The notes under the pieces are model-generated. The model was given only the letters and a program-made list of their open reading frames with translations, searched no databases and was not told the DNA's origin. Shown here piece after piece: positions 9,935 to 20,972 of a DNA stretch of 64,000 nucleotides; position 1 is the stretch's first letter, and each line of letters opens with the position of its first letter. The stretch is from Panax quinquefolius (taxonomy: Eukaryota; Streptophyta; Magnoliopsida; Apiales; Araliaceae). The DNA is taken from positions 42,285,807 to 42,349,806 of the forward strand of contig CM035170.1 of NCBI GenBank assembly GCA_020205615.1, given 5' to 3'. The position numbers and the translations under genes were made by a program.

Positions 9935-12900
9935 TGTGAAACCCCAGTTTTTATGAATAAAGATTTAAATTTCTCGAAATATTTTTTTTGAATATTATGG
10001 TGTGGATTTGATATAATGTTATAGTTGTGGGTAGTATTTATAAATTTTGCAAAGTATGCAAGTTGTTATAAAATATTCGTTTGGTCGGGGAATATTCTTT
10101 TTGTCGGGGAATATCCATACGACGACACAACCATTGGTGGACCCCACAACGGAAGTATTGTCCTAGCTAGAAAACGACAAAATTATCTTTTTATATAACG
10201 GCAAAAGTGTTACCGTTAAAACTGTTGAACTACCCGGTAGTAAAAGAAATGCGATGTCTGGCGTGGTTACATAGTAGCTTACGGTATTGATTATTGATGC
10301 TTACGTGAAAGTCACTTAGTTATACTCAATTATTACTCACGATAATTCTTTGCATCATATCTCTCGTATTATTGATTCAATTATTGTCACGATATCATCT
10401 GCATAATATGTTATATAATTAAATCAATGATTGAGACGACAAAGTTATTCATATTATTATTTGCAATATTGACAATGTCTAGAAGTTACATCGAGGAGAG
10501 GTTTGGTCACCTAATTGCGCGCGATAAGGAGAAATCCTTATCGGAAAAGACCCTCTTTCACAGGAGCGACCTAGTTGTTAAATATTATGAGTTATAATAT
10601 TAATGATGAATGATATTAAAATTGAAGTTGTGTTGGAGTTGAATTTGGAGACGCGGACGTGATATTTGAGTCGAGCGATGAAATTAGTAAAAATAGTCTA
10701 TAAACACAAAATTTTTTGGGATTCACTATTTGGTCAAAAAAGTCAATGATTGACTTTTTTGGGAAAAGAATCAAACTTGAAATTTCAAAATTTATATTTT
10801 GATAAAAATAGTTTCATTATGTTGGAATTGTTTGTGTTAGTGAAAATCAACATCTATTCTGATGATAATTGATGTCTGGGGGTTATATTGATAAATCGGG
10901 TAATTTATCGGATAAATGAGCAATTAATTGCTACTAATTCACATGCTTATATAACTATTTGTTCACATGTGTGTACTATTGATTCACATTCTTGTTACTA
11001 TTAGGGGAGTTGGTGCAAGATTGATAATACTTGCATGACTAAGTTAAAAATGGAGGTATAGATGGAGGTACTATACTGTAATTATTTTTATCACATGATT
11101 AGAACTATTGAGTCACATGATTTACTATTGATTCACATTTTTTACTATTAGGGGAGGTGGTGCAAGTTTGATAATACTTGCCGGACTAAATTAAAAATGA
11201 AAGAAAAGTTGGAGGTATTGTACTGTAATTTTTCGAGCCCCAAAACGTGCAATTATCGATACTATATTGTCCTATAAATAGAAGCTCATTCTTCCTTCAT
11301 TTCTCACCAATTCACAAAAGCTTTAGAGCAATTATTATAGAGAGAAATTATAGAGAGAAAGAAGAAGAGAAGTCTACTACCTCACTATTCCGATATCCGG
11401 TTTTTTTAAGGTAGGAGTATTATTTCTTTTTCTTATCCATGAAGAGAACTTCATTATTCCATTCTTTATTATTACATTGGAATAACTTATATACACGGCT
11501 ACCCTATACTTGGTGAAATTCTTACATTATTCCATTCTTTATTATTCTCATTGGAACATCCACATGCATGCATTTATACGGGACTGGTTCCATTATTTAT
11601 CATTCTGTTGGAACATCCTGTGCATGCGTTTTATGGGACACAGTTCCGTCTTTATTATCATTCATTGGAATATCACATGCATGTGTGTTCTCTGACGGGA
11701 CACGGTTCCATCTTTATTATTTGGAAATATCTCAGAATATGCGTTCTCACGCGGACACAGTTCCATCTTTATTATTTTGTTGGAATAACTTTGCTTGCAT
11801 GCTACCGCATGCACGGTGATTTCTTTTGTTATTCCATTCCTTATTATACTCGGTTGGTTAAAGTTTTGACTTACATACTCCATGAAATTAGTGGAATATC
11901 CTTGATATTTGCGCTTCATCGATATCTTTTCATGGAAATATTCTTACGAGCATTCTTGAATTTTACTCTACAAAGCGATATCATGTTGACAATTTGGACA
12001 TTATTAGTTCTGGATAAATTAATTCTTGAACTTGTTTTATTGAATTCTTATATCATTGTCATCATCCTCATGTTTATATTTTGTTGAAAGTCATCTCATA
12101 CATTTTTGTGGTGCATAGATGGACTTGGTATGATTATGACCGAGGATTATTGGTTGTAATCATGGTAGTAATATTACAAATGATGTGGTAAAAGTCCTCG
12201 TTGGCCCATAGTGCATTGATGGGCGAGTTTTGGTATGATTATGGCTATGGATTCTCTTGACCAAGGGTGCAAAGATGAATTGTTTTATGGCGTGATCGGG
12301 ACCAGTTGATGAAAACACGATTATCTTTGGCCTGTAGTGCATGGATAATTCGTGGTCGTGATACTAAAAATATCCTTGGCTTGTAGTGCAGGGATGAGTT
12401 AATGATGTGGATTATTTATTAAGCCGAGTCTCAGCGATAAAAGTGATGAAAAATCTTTAAAATCATAGAAGATAGTAGATTTTATTCTCTACTTGACTCT
12501 TCTAATGGATTGCTTGTTTTGCTACAGTTAAACTTGATGTTTGTTGTATTGTATCAGTTTAACACTGTTAAAGGCTAACGATAATTTTTTTCTGCATTAT
12601 CTTAGTCATAATATTTCTTACTGGGCTAGATGAGCTCACCCTTTTACTTTCATTGTTCTCTTCAGGAAATGAGAACGTAGCGAGGGACTAGTCGGGAAGC
12701 AGGTGATGGTCCTAGATGGTGCATTAGTAGTCCTCACTATTACGTGAAATAGTGTAATAATAATTGTAATAAGGACTCCTTTTGAGTTTGTATAATCTCT
12801 AGTAGACAATATTTGTATTCAAACTCACGGTTTATGTTTTATATTATTATACTGTGACGTTTGTATTATTAAGTTGTATTTGAATTCTATACCATGTATC

Positions 12901-12947
12901 TGACGACTCAAGATGGGTGATGTATACCTAATTTTGGGGGCGTCACA
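9935..12947 (+). repeat. G1 3' LTR, complete (about 3.0 kb)
   Basis: Starts TGTGAAACCCC after the polypurine tract and ends GGGGGCGTCACA. U3 runs to about 11300 and contains the 149-bp direct repeat (starts at about 10976 and 11125), a GGTCACCTAATTGCGCGC block at 10504 and a small AAGGAGAAATCCTT hairpin. The leader tandem repeats lie at about 11455-11830 and the GTAGTGCA-containing repeats at about 12090-12400. Open frames of up to 178 codons across the leader repeats are by-products of the repeats. Confidence 0.93.
11273..11280 (+). promoter_or_regulatory. TATA box of G1 3' LTR
   Basis: TATAAATA followed by GAAGCTCATTCTTCC, aligned with the 5' LTR box. Confidence 0.6.
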
Positions 12948-13470
12948 AACAGGTTCAAGGAAGCTTAGGTGCTTTAGGGGTGCATTGGTGCACAAGGAGC
13001 AAGTGTGCTCAAGTGAATTATTGTAATTCAATTTGATAGAATCTGTTTTTGTAACAAGGGTTTCTTTAAAGAAATAAAAGTGAGTCTCCAATACTAGTTA
13101 GTATTGGACGTGGACTAGGCTATTATTATAAAGGGTAATAGATGAACCACGTAAAAAATCTTGGTGTTATTTTATTGCTTATTTTATTATTTCTCAAGAT
13201 AGTTAATTTTCTCAATAATTAAAATATAAACATTTGCTTCATCTTGAGATATTGTGTTAACACCAAGTAGTTTATTTGACTTATAAATTCACCAAGATAT
13301 TTTCTTAAAACAAAAATTCAATTCGGTAGACTACATTCATTGAGCAAGCTGCATTCTTCGATATAGTAGGCTATATTCAATAGTTTGAATTTAAAGTTTA
13401 AAAATTGGTCATAGTTTGCTCCTACACTTATTCAACCCCCCCCTTCTTAGTGTGCCTTATCTGAATTTCA
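12948..13470 (+). repeat. C1 5' LTR, right part only
   Basis: Continues a copia LTR immediately after the G1 end and finishes with GCCTTATCTGAATTTCA before the primer site. The rest of this LTR should lie left of G1, outside the window. Confidence 0.9.
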
Positions 13471-13472
13471 TT

Positions 13473-13484
13473 TGGTATCAAAGC
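13473..13484 (+). other. C1 primer binding site (initiator tRNA-Met)
   Basis: TGGTATCAAAGC two bases after the LTR end; same variant as in the gypsy elements. Confidence 0.8.
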
Positions 13485-13535
13485 AAGGCTCTACTTACTT
13501 GGTCTTAAAAGTGACTTGTAGGGAAAGATTATGAC

Positions 13536-15256
13536 ATGGCACGGTTCGGGAACAACAATCAAGAAGGTCAATAAACCAATAGACCTCCTTTACTGTTTGG
13601 AACAGAAAATTACAACTTCTGGAAATTCCGAATGAGGATCTATCTTAAAAGAGATCCTTAGGAATGGTGGGATGTGGAGAACGGACCAATTATTCCACGA
13701 AGAGATGATGGGACACCAAAGATTCTGCTAGAAATGGATTCAACCGAAATCTACATGGTCTCATATGATTCAAAAGCAATGAACACACTTCTCAGCGGCA
13801 TGGTACAATCTGAGATAGATAAAGTCTCTTCATGCATCACAGCCAAAGAGATGTGGGATACTTTAGTGGTAAGTTATGAAGGCACTTCAAAAGTACGAGA
13901 AGTCAAGCTAAGCATGCTCATGCACGATTATGAAATGTTCAAGCTCGAAAAAGATGAAACCATCAAACTAGCTCAAGCAAGATTTCTAGTTCTTATAAAC
14001 TCCTTGAAATTGCTGGACAAGACTATTCCACAAAGTGAGATCAGCCAGTAAGTTGCTTCGGGCTATGCCCAAAAGGTTTGCTTCTAAAATTACTACTCTT
14101 TAAGATTCCTCTACTATATCTACTATGGACACACTAACTCTTTTTGGTGAACTTGAGGAATATGAACATCAGTTAAGAAAGGTATGATGATGAGGACGAA
14201 ACTCCTCGAAGAAAGGTTTTAGCTCTTAATGCAGGAAATGAAGACGAGCTTGATGATGATTATGATGAAGAGATAGCCATGATGTCAAGGAGACTCAAAG
14301 GACTCCTACAAAGGAAGAATAAATGAAAGAATATCTTCAACTCAAATAAAGGCAAAGGAAAGCAAACTGAGGAGACGTGTTTTGAATGTGGACGTCCAGG
14401 GCACTTCAAGAAGGACTGTTTTCAACTAAAGAATAAAAGAAAAACATGCTTCAAGGATTATAAGAGAAACAAGGCACTGGTCACTTGGAGTGATGAAGAA
14501 GAAGCTGAAGTTGAAGTTGATGCCAAGGATGAGATAGCTCAAGTATGCTTCATGGGAATAGAAGGTGAATCAAACGAGGTATCTAATTTTGAGTTTAATT
14601 CTTTGAAACAAGAAAATGATAAATTAAGAGAAAAGAATGCATATTTGAAAGACTTGGTAAATACATTAATGGGTGAAGTAGACTCTTTAATAGATGAAAA
14701 GAAAGATATTGAAAAGGAATCTACATGTAAAGAAGAAAAGATTTTGATTGCTAAAATTAATTATTTAGATAATTACAACAAGATACTTTTCAATAGGGTA
14801 AATTTTTTGAATAATGAAATCTAAAAATTGACTAATGAACTGAAAATGAGAGATATGTGTATTGATGCATTTAGTGATAAATCACCTGTTAAAACTTCTC
14901 CTAATGATGAACTTCAAAAAGAAATAACTTCACTAAAATCATCTCTTGCTAAATTCATTCAAGGTGAAGAAAATTTAAATGTCATATTGGGTAAACAAAG
15001 ACCTAGTTTTGAAAGACAAGGAATTGGTTATAATTCTATGCATAAAAAGGGTAATATGAAAATGCTAAAGTCAAAATCACGTTTTAGATTAAATTATTGT
15101 TCACCCTTCACAACGTGTAGAAATTGTGGCATTAAAGGTCATTTGGACATAAACTCCTTTAAGAAAAATAAGATTAAAAAGGTATGGGTTAAAAAGGATG
15201 ATTTACCTGCAACTAACATAAAAGGACCCAAAAAGATGTGGGTACCAAAAGGATGA
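13536..15256 (+). pseudogene. gag: C1 gag, broken, with zinc knuckle and coiled-coil region
   Basis: The ATG at 13536 opens a short peptide (MARFGNNNQEGQ) ended by a stop near 13572; the frame goes on through a copia gag segment (NYNFWKFRMRIYL) to a stop at 14049. A CFECGRPGHFKKDC knuckle is at about 14378-14419. After it, 14552-14824 and 14828-15256 give a Lys/Glu-rich coiled coil and a second knuckle (CRNCGIKGHLDINS) whose last Cys has become Ser. A long coiled-coil extension and two knuckles are usual in Sirevirus Gag. A frameshift near 14050 and at least three stops prevent full translation. Confidence 0.88.
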
Positions 15257-15295
15257 ATTACTTTTTCTTGATAGGTATGTCTCAAGGCAAGGGTT

Positions 15296-15520
15296 CCATC
15301 TCAAAAATGGATTCTTGATAGTGGATGCTCACGTCACATGACTGGTGACAAAACAAAGTTCGTGGAGCTAAAAATCAAGAAGAAAAATGGTACAGTTACA
15401 TTTGGAGATAATCGAACCTGCGAGATAATCGAAAAAGGTAAAATAGGAAACGGTAAGGTAAATATTGATAATGTACACCTTGTTAATGGAATTGAATTTA
15501 ATCTTATTAGTATCAGTTAA
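15296..15520 (+). pseudogene. C1 aspartic protease
   Basis: Copia-type protease core WILDSGCSRHMTGDKTKF (catalytic DSG kept), followed by a beta-strand region and a VNGIEFNLISIS block typical of copia proteases. The frame is open to a stop at 15521 where a Gln codon (CAA) is likely to have become TAA. Confidence 0.88.
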
Positions 15521-16660
15521 TTAATGGATAATGGTCACCAAGTTAGTTTTGATAAAGAAAAATGCACTATTTCTCATGGTACTAACAATGTTACTCTAGT
15601 TGCACAGAGAGAAGGAAATATATATACTATTGATTTTGAGCAACAGGATGAAGAATTATGTTAAGCATCTGTACAAGATGAGGCTAATTTGTGGCACAAG
15701 AGGATGGGACATGTTCACATGGATTTAATCAAGAAATTATCCTCAAAGAATCTCGTCAAAGGGTTGCCGAAAATAAAATATGAAAAGAAGGGAATTTGTG
15801 TTCCTTGTCAACTTGGAAAACAAGTAAGAACATCATTTACGGCAAAGAACATGGTATCAACCTCTTCCCCTTTACAAATTCTTCATCTCGATCTATTTGG
15901 ACCAGAAAGACATCCTAGTATAAATGGTAAGTTTTATGCATTTGTAATAGTAGATGATTTCTCTAGATATACATGGGTATTATTCTTGAGAACTAAAGAT
16001 GAAGCATTTAAGGAATTTGAGAAATTAATCAGAAATCTGGAAATAAAATATAGTCTAAAACTTGTAAGGATAAGAAGTGATCATGGTACTGAGTTTCAAA
16101 AAGACTTTATAATATTTTGCGATCAAAAGGGAATCAGTCATGAATTTTCAGCTCCTAGAACCCCTCAACAGAATGGAGTTGTAGAAAGAAAGAATAGGAC
16201 ATTACAAGAAATAGTTAGAACTTTATTACAAGAAAGTAAACTTCCTAAAAAAATTTGGGCCGAAGCTGTAAACACATCTTGTTATGTTTTGAATAGAGTA
16301 CTTATTCGTCCAATTATTTTGAAGACTCCTTATGAACTATTAAATAATAAGATTCCTAATATCAGTTATTTCAAAGTTTTTGGATCTAAATGTTTTATTC
16401 TAAATACTAGTGATAACCTAGGAAAATTTGATGATAAATCTTATGAAGGAATTTTCATTAGGTATTCACAGAATAGTAAAGCATATCGTGTATTTAATAT
16501 TAACAAGTTGAGTGTTGAAGAATCTGTTCATATTCGATTTAATGAAACTCACGATTATCTTCCAAAAGAAAGAGATGAGGATGCAGGTACCTTGGAGATC
16601 TCAGTAAATCCAGCAAACCGGAAGAATCTATTCAGCAAACCAAATGAACAAATCCAGTAA
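15521..16660 (+). pseudogene. C1 pre-integrase and integrase; core frame nearly intact
   Basis: A pre-integrase linker (15521-15660) ends in a stop at 15662; from 15689 a 323-codon frame holds the zinc-binding HHCC region (His3, His8, Cys37, Cys40 of that frame) and the integrase catalytic core with Asp68 (HLDLFGP), Asp131 (SDHGTEF) and Glu166 (NGVVERKN), all kept. A conserved FKVFGSKCF block follows at about residue 218. Stop at 16658. It joins retrotransposon cDNA to host DNA. This is the best-preserved frame in the window, but the preceding gag and protease are broken. Confidence 0.9.
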
Positions 16661-17870
16661 GGTGAATTGGAAAACTCACAAGGTGTAGAACAAGATACAG
16701 CAGAAGAACTTAAAGCAGATTTCCCTCAACAACAAGAAGTGATACATGATGTACAAATGCCAAAAACTGTGAGATATCTCAAGACCCATCCACCAGAAAA
16801 CATCATTGGAGATATAAACAAAGGAATCACTACAAGAAGAGGATTGCAAAATCAATGTGCTTTTTTAGCATTTTTATCCCAAGTTGAGCCAAAGAATGCT
16901 AAGGAAGCTATTTTAGATGAAAGCTGGCTATTGGCAATGCAGGAAGAACTTCAACAATTTGAGTGATGCCAAGTCTGGGAACTTATGCCCCCTCCTAAAG
17001 ATGTTTCTATCATTGGAACAAGGTGGGTATTCAAGAACAAGCTTAATGAGCATGGGACTATCACTCGTAAAAAAGAAAGACTAGTAGTTTAAGGATACAA
17101 TCAACAATAAGGGATAGACTATGAAGAAACTTACGCCCCAGTCGCCAGACTAGAGTCCATCTGCATCTTGTTAGCATTTGCATGTTACAAGAAGTTCACA
17201 TTTTATCAAATGGACGTAAAAAGCGCCTTTCTCAATGGATACATCAATGAAGAGGTGTATGTAAAACAGCCTCCTGGATTTGAACATGAGAGGTATCCAA
17301 ATCATGTCTACAAGCTAAAGAAAGCTCTCTATGGGCTAAAACAAGCTCCAAGAGCTTGGTACGACAGGTTGAGTAAGTATTTGCTTTCAAATGGTTTTAT
17401 TAGAGGAAAAATTGATTCTACATTATTTATTAAGCATGAAAATAAATATATTATTATTGTACAAATATATGTAGATGACATAATTTTTGGTGCTACTAAT
17501 AATTTTCTTTGTGAGTGGTTTTCTAAGTGCATGCACAAGGAGTTTGATATGAGTCTCATTGGAGAACTTAATTACTTTTTGGTACTCCAAATCAATCAAA
17601 CAAAGAATGGTATGTACATCCATCAAACCAAATATACAAAAGAGCTTCTCAAAAGGTTTGGTTTTGAAGGATCTAATTCAAAGGCTACACCAATGAGCAC
17701 TTCAATAAAGCTTATGTCTGACGAAAAAGGTATAGATGTGGAGGTAACTAAATATCGAGGAATGATTGGATGTTTATTATATTTAACCGCCTCTGAATAG
17801 GATATTATGTATAGTGTTTGTTTATGTGCACGCTTTTGAAGCAAAACTAAAGAATCTCATTTACAAATTC
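16661..17870 (+). pseudogene. C1 reverse transcriptase
   Basis: Linker and RT start at about 16860 (EAILDESWLLAMQEEL). Stops at about 16964, 17090 and 17108 interrupt the fingers region (the WVFKNKLNEHG block is readable between them). From 17168 a 210-codon frame keeps the palm: [10 protein letters not shown] (catalytic Asp16), [12 protein letters not shown], and the YVDD box at residues 101-104. It ends in a stop at 17798, probably a mutated codon in the conserved Ser-Arg-Pro-Asp motif, and the thumb region after it is frameshifted. Confidence 0.9.
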
Positions 17871-17984
17871 GTTAAAAGGATTTTTAAATATTTAAGTGGT
17901 ACAATCAATTTGAGATTATTTTATCTAATGCATTCATTTTATACTAATGGGTTATTCAGATCTTTGACTATGCAGGTGTCAAAT

Positions 17985-18407
17985 TGATAGAAAAGAGTAC
18001 CGATGGTGCTTGCACATTTTAGGTCACGATCTTGTTACGTGGCATAGTAAAAATCAAACCTCAGTTGCTTTATCAACCACTGAGGGTGAATATCTAGCTG
18101 CAGGGAGTTGTTGCTCTCAAATTTTATGGTTAAAACAAACTCTATGTGACTTTGATATTCTATGTGATAGTGTGCCTATATACTGTGATAATTCTAGTGC
18201 TATAGATATTTCTAAAAATCCTGTGTTATATTCATGTACAAAGCATATAGAAGTTAGACATCATTTTCTAAGGGATAATATTTCAAAAGGATTAATTAAA
18301 TTAATTTTTATTCCAACAGAAAAATAATTGGCTGACATTTTTACTAAACTTTTAAGTGATGAAAGGTTCTGCATATTAAGAAGAGAACTTGGAATGTGCA
18401 TGGTATA
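17985..18407 (+). pseudogene. C1 RNase H
   Basis: The frame at 18010-18327 contains ALSTTEGEYLAAGSC and YCDNSSAIDISKNP with the conserved acidic residues of copia RNase H, then TKHIEVRHHFLRD. The stop at 18325 falls where EKQLADIFTK is expected (CAA to TAA), and the end of the domain reads on to about 18407. The start (near 17985) has a stop and a frameshift. Confidence 0.88.
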
Positions 18408-18729
18408 ATATGATCACGTACTAAAATAGTTCATGCATAAAATATCTCATATATCTACATGTTATTTTACATATGTTCTGTTGCTACACATTATCTTTCA
18501 TAACCGGCGACTAAGGGAGACGTATCTTCTTGGCACGATTTACGAGAAATATCATTTTGGTTTTTGAAATTTGAAAAGACGGACGCTGAGAGTTTAGAGA
18601 TTCAAGGAGTTTGTTCGACATCCAACACTTTCCATTAAATACACATCGTCTCTCCTTTTTCATTCACAGTCTCAGATATTTCCTCTCTCCATTTTTATTT
18701 CTCCCTCAAATCTAGTTTCTGTAACAAAG

Positions 18730-20409
18730 ATGAAGACTCATGCTAACAAACGATCTTTCGGCATCACTATCAAAGAAGGGAAACATCCACGATCTCTATA
18801 TACCACACGTTCACCGAAGAAGTCCAAACGACAACCTCGCCAAACATCTGTTCATGTTTCTTCCGATGATTCTGATGGATCTGATTCAAGTTTTTCCTTC
18901 TTAAAGAAATCCCCACAATCTCCTGGTTCGGAGCCTCCTCCTTCTCAACCAGAATCACCATCAAATCTGGTAAATCCTTTCTCTCTTACTTCTGATTTGC
19001 TGGATAATTTCTTTTGAGGTCAGAGTTTTGAAGCTCATTTCAAAACTTCTATTGCTACTAAACAGTTTGTTTATGAGAAAATCTTGGATCTGTTTTATTT
19101 CAAAAACTCGTCTTTGGAAAAACTTTTTACTTCTAGTGGTATTTCATCTATGCTATTTCCTCTCATAAGGGCATATCCTCGTTTGGTACAACAATTTTAC
19201 ACAAATTTAGAGTGTAATGGGGATTGTTATACATCTTTTGTGAAGAGAAAGTCTTTGTTTTTCACTGTTGTCGATTTTGGGAGTATTTTTGATATTCCTT
19301 CATCTGGTCCCTGTCCATTTACTCTTAAGGGTGCTGCTAATATACCCTTTCCTCCTCTTGAACAACTTTATACAGTGATGGATGATTCATCTTTGACAAC
19401 TCTGTTTACTCCTAAAACTGTCGATGTTTGTCCACTTGCATGTGTTTTGCACAAAATCCTTCGGTATAATCTGTTTCCACGATTAGGTGGTGGAGCAGAT
19501 TTCACTTATCAAGATTTGGTTGTTATTGCAATGATTTAATTTTTCTCTTATGATGTTATCCCACATGATGAGTTGTATTCGTCAAACTAAAAAGTGTTTG
19601 CCCTATGGTTTGTTTTTGACAAAGATGTTTCAGCATTTTAAAATCTATCTTGATGATGAAATTGTGGTTTCCCATAATGAATTTATTGATTCTGCTAATC
19701 TCAAACAATCTCATATTTCTTTTGTTGATGGTTCATTTGTACGTATCATTCTTGATCCTATTCTTACTCCACCAAGTGTTGTTTCATCTACTTTACCGAC
19801 TGATAATTCTGCATCTTCTTCACATCCTCCTTGGTCTCATCTTCCATAGTGGTTGATATGTTGTCTCAAATTCTCAAGAATCAAGAATTCATTCGTTCTG
19901 ACATTGTTGATATTAAGCAAAGGATTTCAGTTTTGGAAAAAGGGAATTTGCCTATACGGGCAAATGATTAGACTAAATGTTTTTCAAAAATTGAGGATAA
20001 ATTTATCGATTTACAAGCTGGTTTCGAGTTGCATACCACGGCTATGGTTGAATCTCTTCATCTCAAGATCAATAGAAACTTATGTCAACTAAGTCAAGAG
20101 ATGAAGTTTGTGAGTAATCGAGTTAGACGGTTCTTGATTTCATGGCTCATCGTTATGAATGACGTTGGTAGAAGATTACATTTTGACGTAATGGTTTCTC
20201 CTATTCCTGAGTGGCCTCGATGTAATTGGATGGCCGAATACATTGGAGATTTCCTTGACTTTCCTCTACCCAATGAAACCTTTATTCCTCGCCCTCCTAA
20301 GTTTTCTCATGATTTTTCTATGGAAGAAAGGATTCATCGTCTTCTCCACCGTCCTTATTTCACTAATCGTCCTCTACCTGTGATTCACATTGATGATATT
20401 GATATCTGA
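18730..20409 (+). pseudogene. C1 env-like region (Sirevirus-type third ORF), broken
   Basis: It lies between RNase H and the polypurine tract, where SIRE1-like elements carry an env-like gene. From ATG 18730 one frame runs to 19536 with a single TGA at 19015. The N-terminus is basic (many Lys/Arg) and then Ser/Pro/Asp-rich. Residues from about 100 contain YPRLVQQFYTNL and a VVDFGSIFDIPS block resembling the plant domain annotated as putative plant transposon protein. A frameshift near 19540 leads to 19550-19849, and another frame gives a likely coiled coil (about 19860-20130). The last open part (20029-20409) ends in a Pro-rich tail. No signal peptide or convincing membrane segment was seen. 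An envelope function is not shown. Confidence 0.65.
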
Positions 20410-20728
20410 TAGTGGCTTTTTGGTGATGATAAAGGTGGAGACAATGTTGTTGCTGTGAAGGTGAAGACATGAAGGTTGCTGTGAAGACAAAATATTATTA
20501 TTTTTGTTTTAATGGGTTGTTTAAACAATATGGCTGGAGCCAATATTAGACATTATGAATGCTATATTTTGTGGTTTTAGTATTTGTTACAGCTAACAAA
20601 TTTGCAGGATAAGTTATGCCTAAACAGCAGGTATGGTGGAAATTAGTTTGAATTCTAAAATTTTTAATATGCATGAATTCAGGGGGAGTTATAATTTTTG
20701 GTGTTGTCATCATGAAAAAGGGGGAGAA
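20410..20728 (+). other. C1 3' untranslated spacer and polypurine tract
   Basis: No coding similarity. It ends in AAAAAGGGGGAGAA (20715-20728), the typical Sirevirus polypurine tract directly before the LTR start TGTTGG. Confidence 0.8.
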
Positions 20729-20972
20729 TGTTGGTTTGTTAATATTCTAACCTTTTTGTTTTGATGATGACAAAATATTATAGACTAATTTGTCTATTGT
20801 GAAATTTCAGGAAGTTGATGAAAGATCATTGTTGAAAGACTTCTAAGATTTGAGTCCTAAGAATTTTATGTAAGGTCATTGCAAATATTTGATTTTTCGA
20901 TACAAGGCTCTAGGACATTTTATTTGGGCATTAAAATGTGATTAAGTATTTTGTGCATGCCTAAGTATGTTA
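20729..20972 (+). repeat. C1 3' LTR, left part
   Basis: Starts TGTTGGTTTGTTAATATTC after the polypurine tract and is broken by G2 at 20972. The last five bases, TGTTA (20968-20972), are the left target duplication of G2. Confidence 0.9.

Larger units (their letters stand above)
4392..12947 (+). mobile_element. G1: Ty3/gypsy Tekay-type chromovirus, internally deleted, nested in the C1 5' LTR
   Basis: Layout: 5' LTR (left end cut by the CACTA element), primer site, gag, protease, then a collapsed pol, polypurine tract and a complete 3' LTR. The internal region is only about 2.8 kb because most of RT, the integrase core and much of the rest are deleted. The 3' LTR ends at 12947 and the next base continues a copia LTR whose uninterrupted partner lies at about 36555, so G1 inserted into copia element C1. 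The expected right target duplication is AACAG (12948-12952); the left copy is outside the window. The LTR length (3.0 kb), protease/RT relics and similarity to G2, G4 and G5 place it in the same family. Confidence 0.9.

Noticed and set aside
11551..12087. 178-codon open frame in the G1 3' LTR, with similar frames at 5641-5994, 43552-44049 and 58278-58838
   Set aside because: They run across the leader tandem repeats of LTRs; the predicted peptides are repeats of the same words and the frames are not kept between copies.
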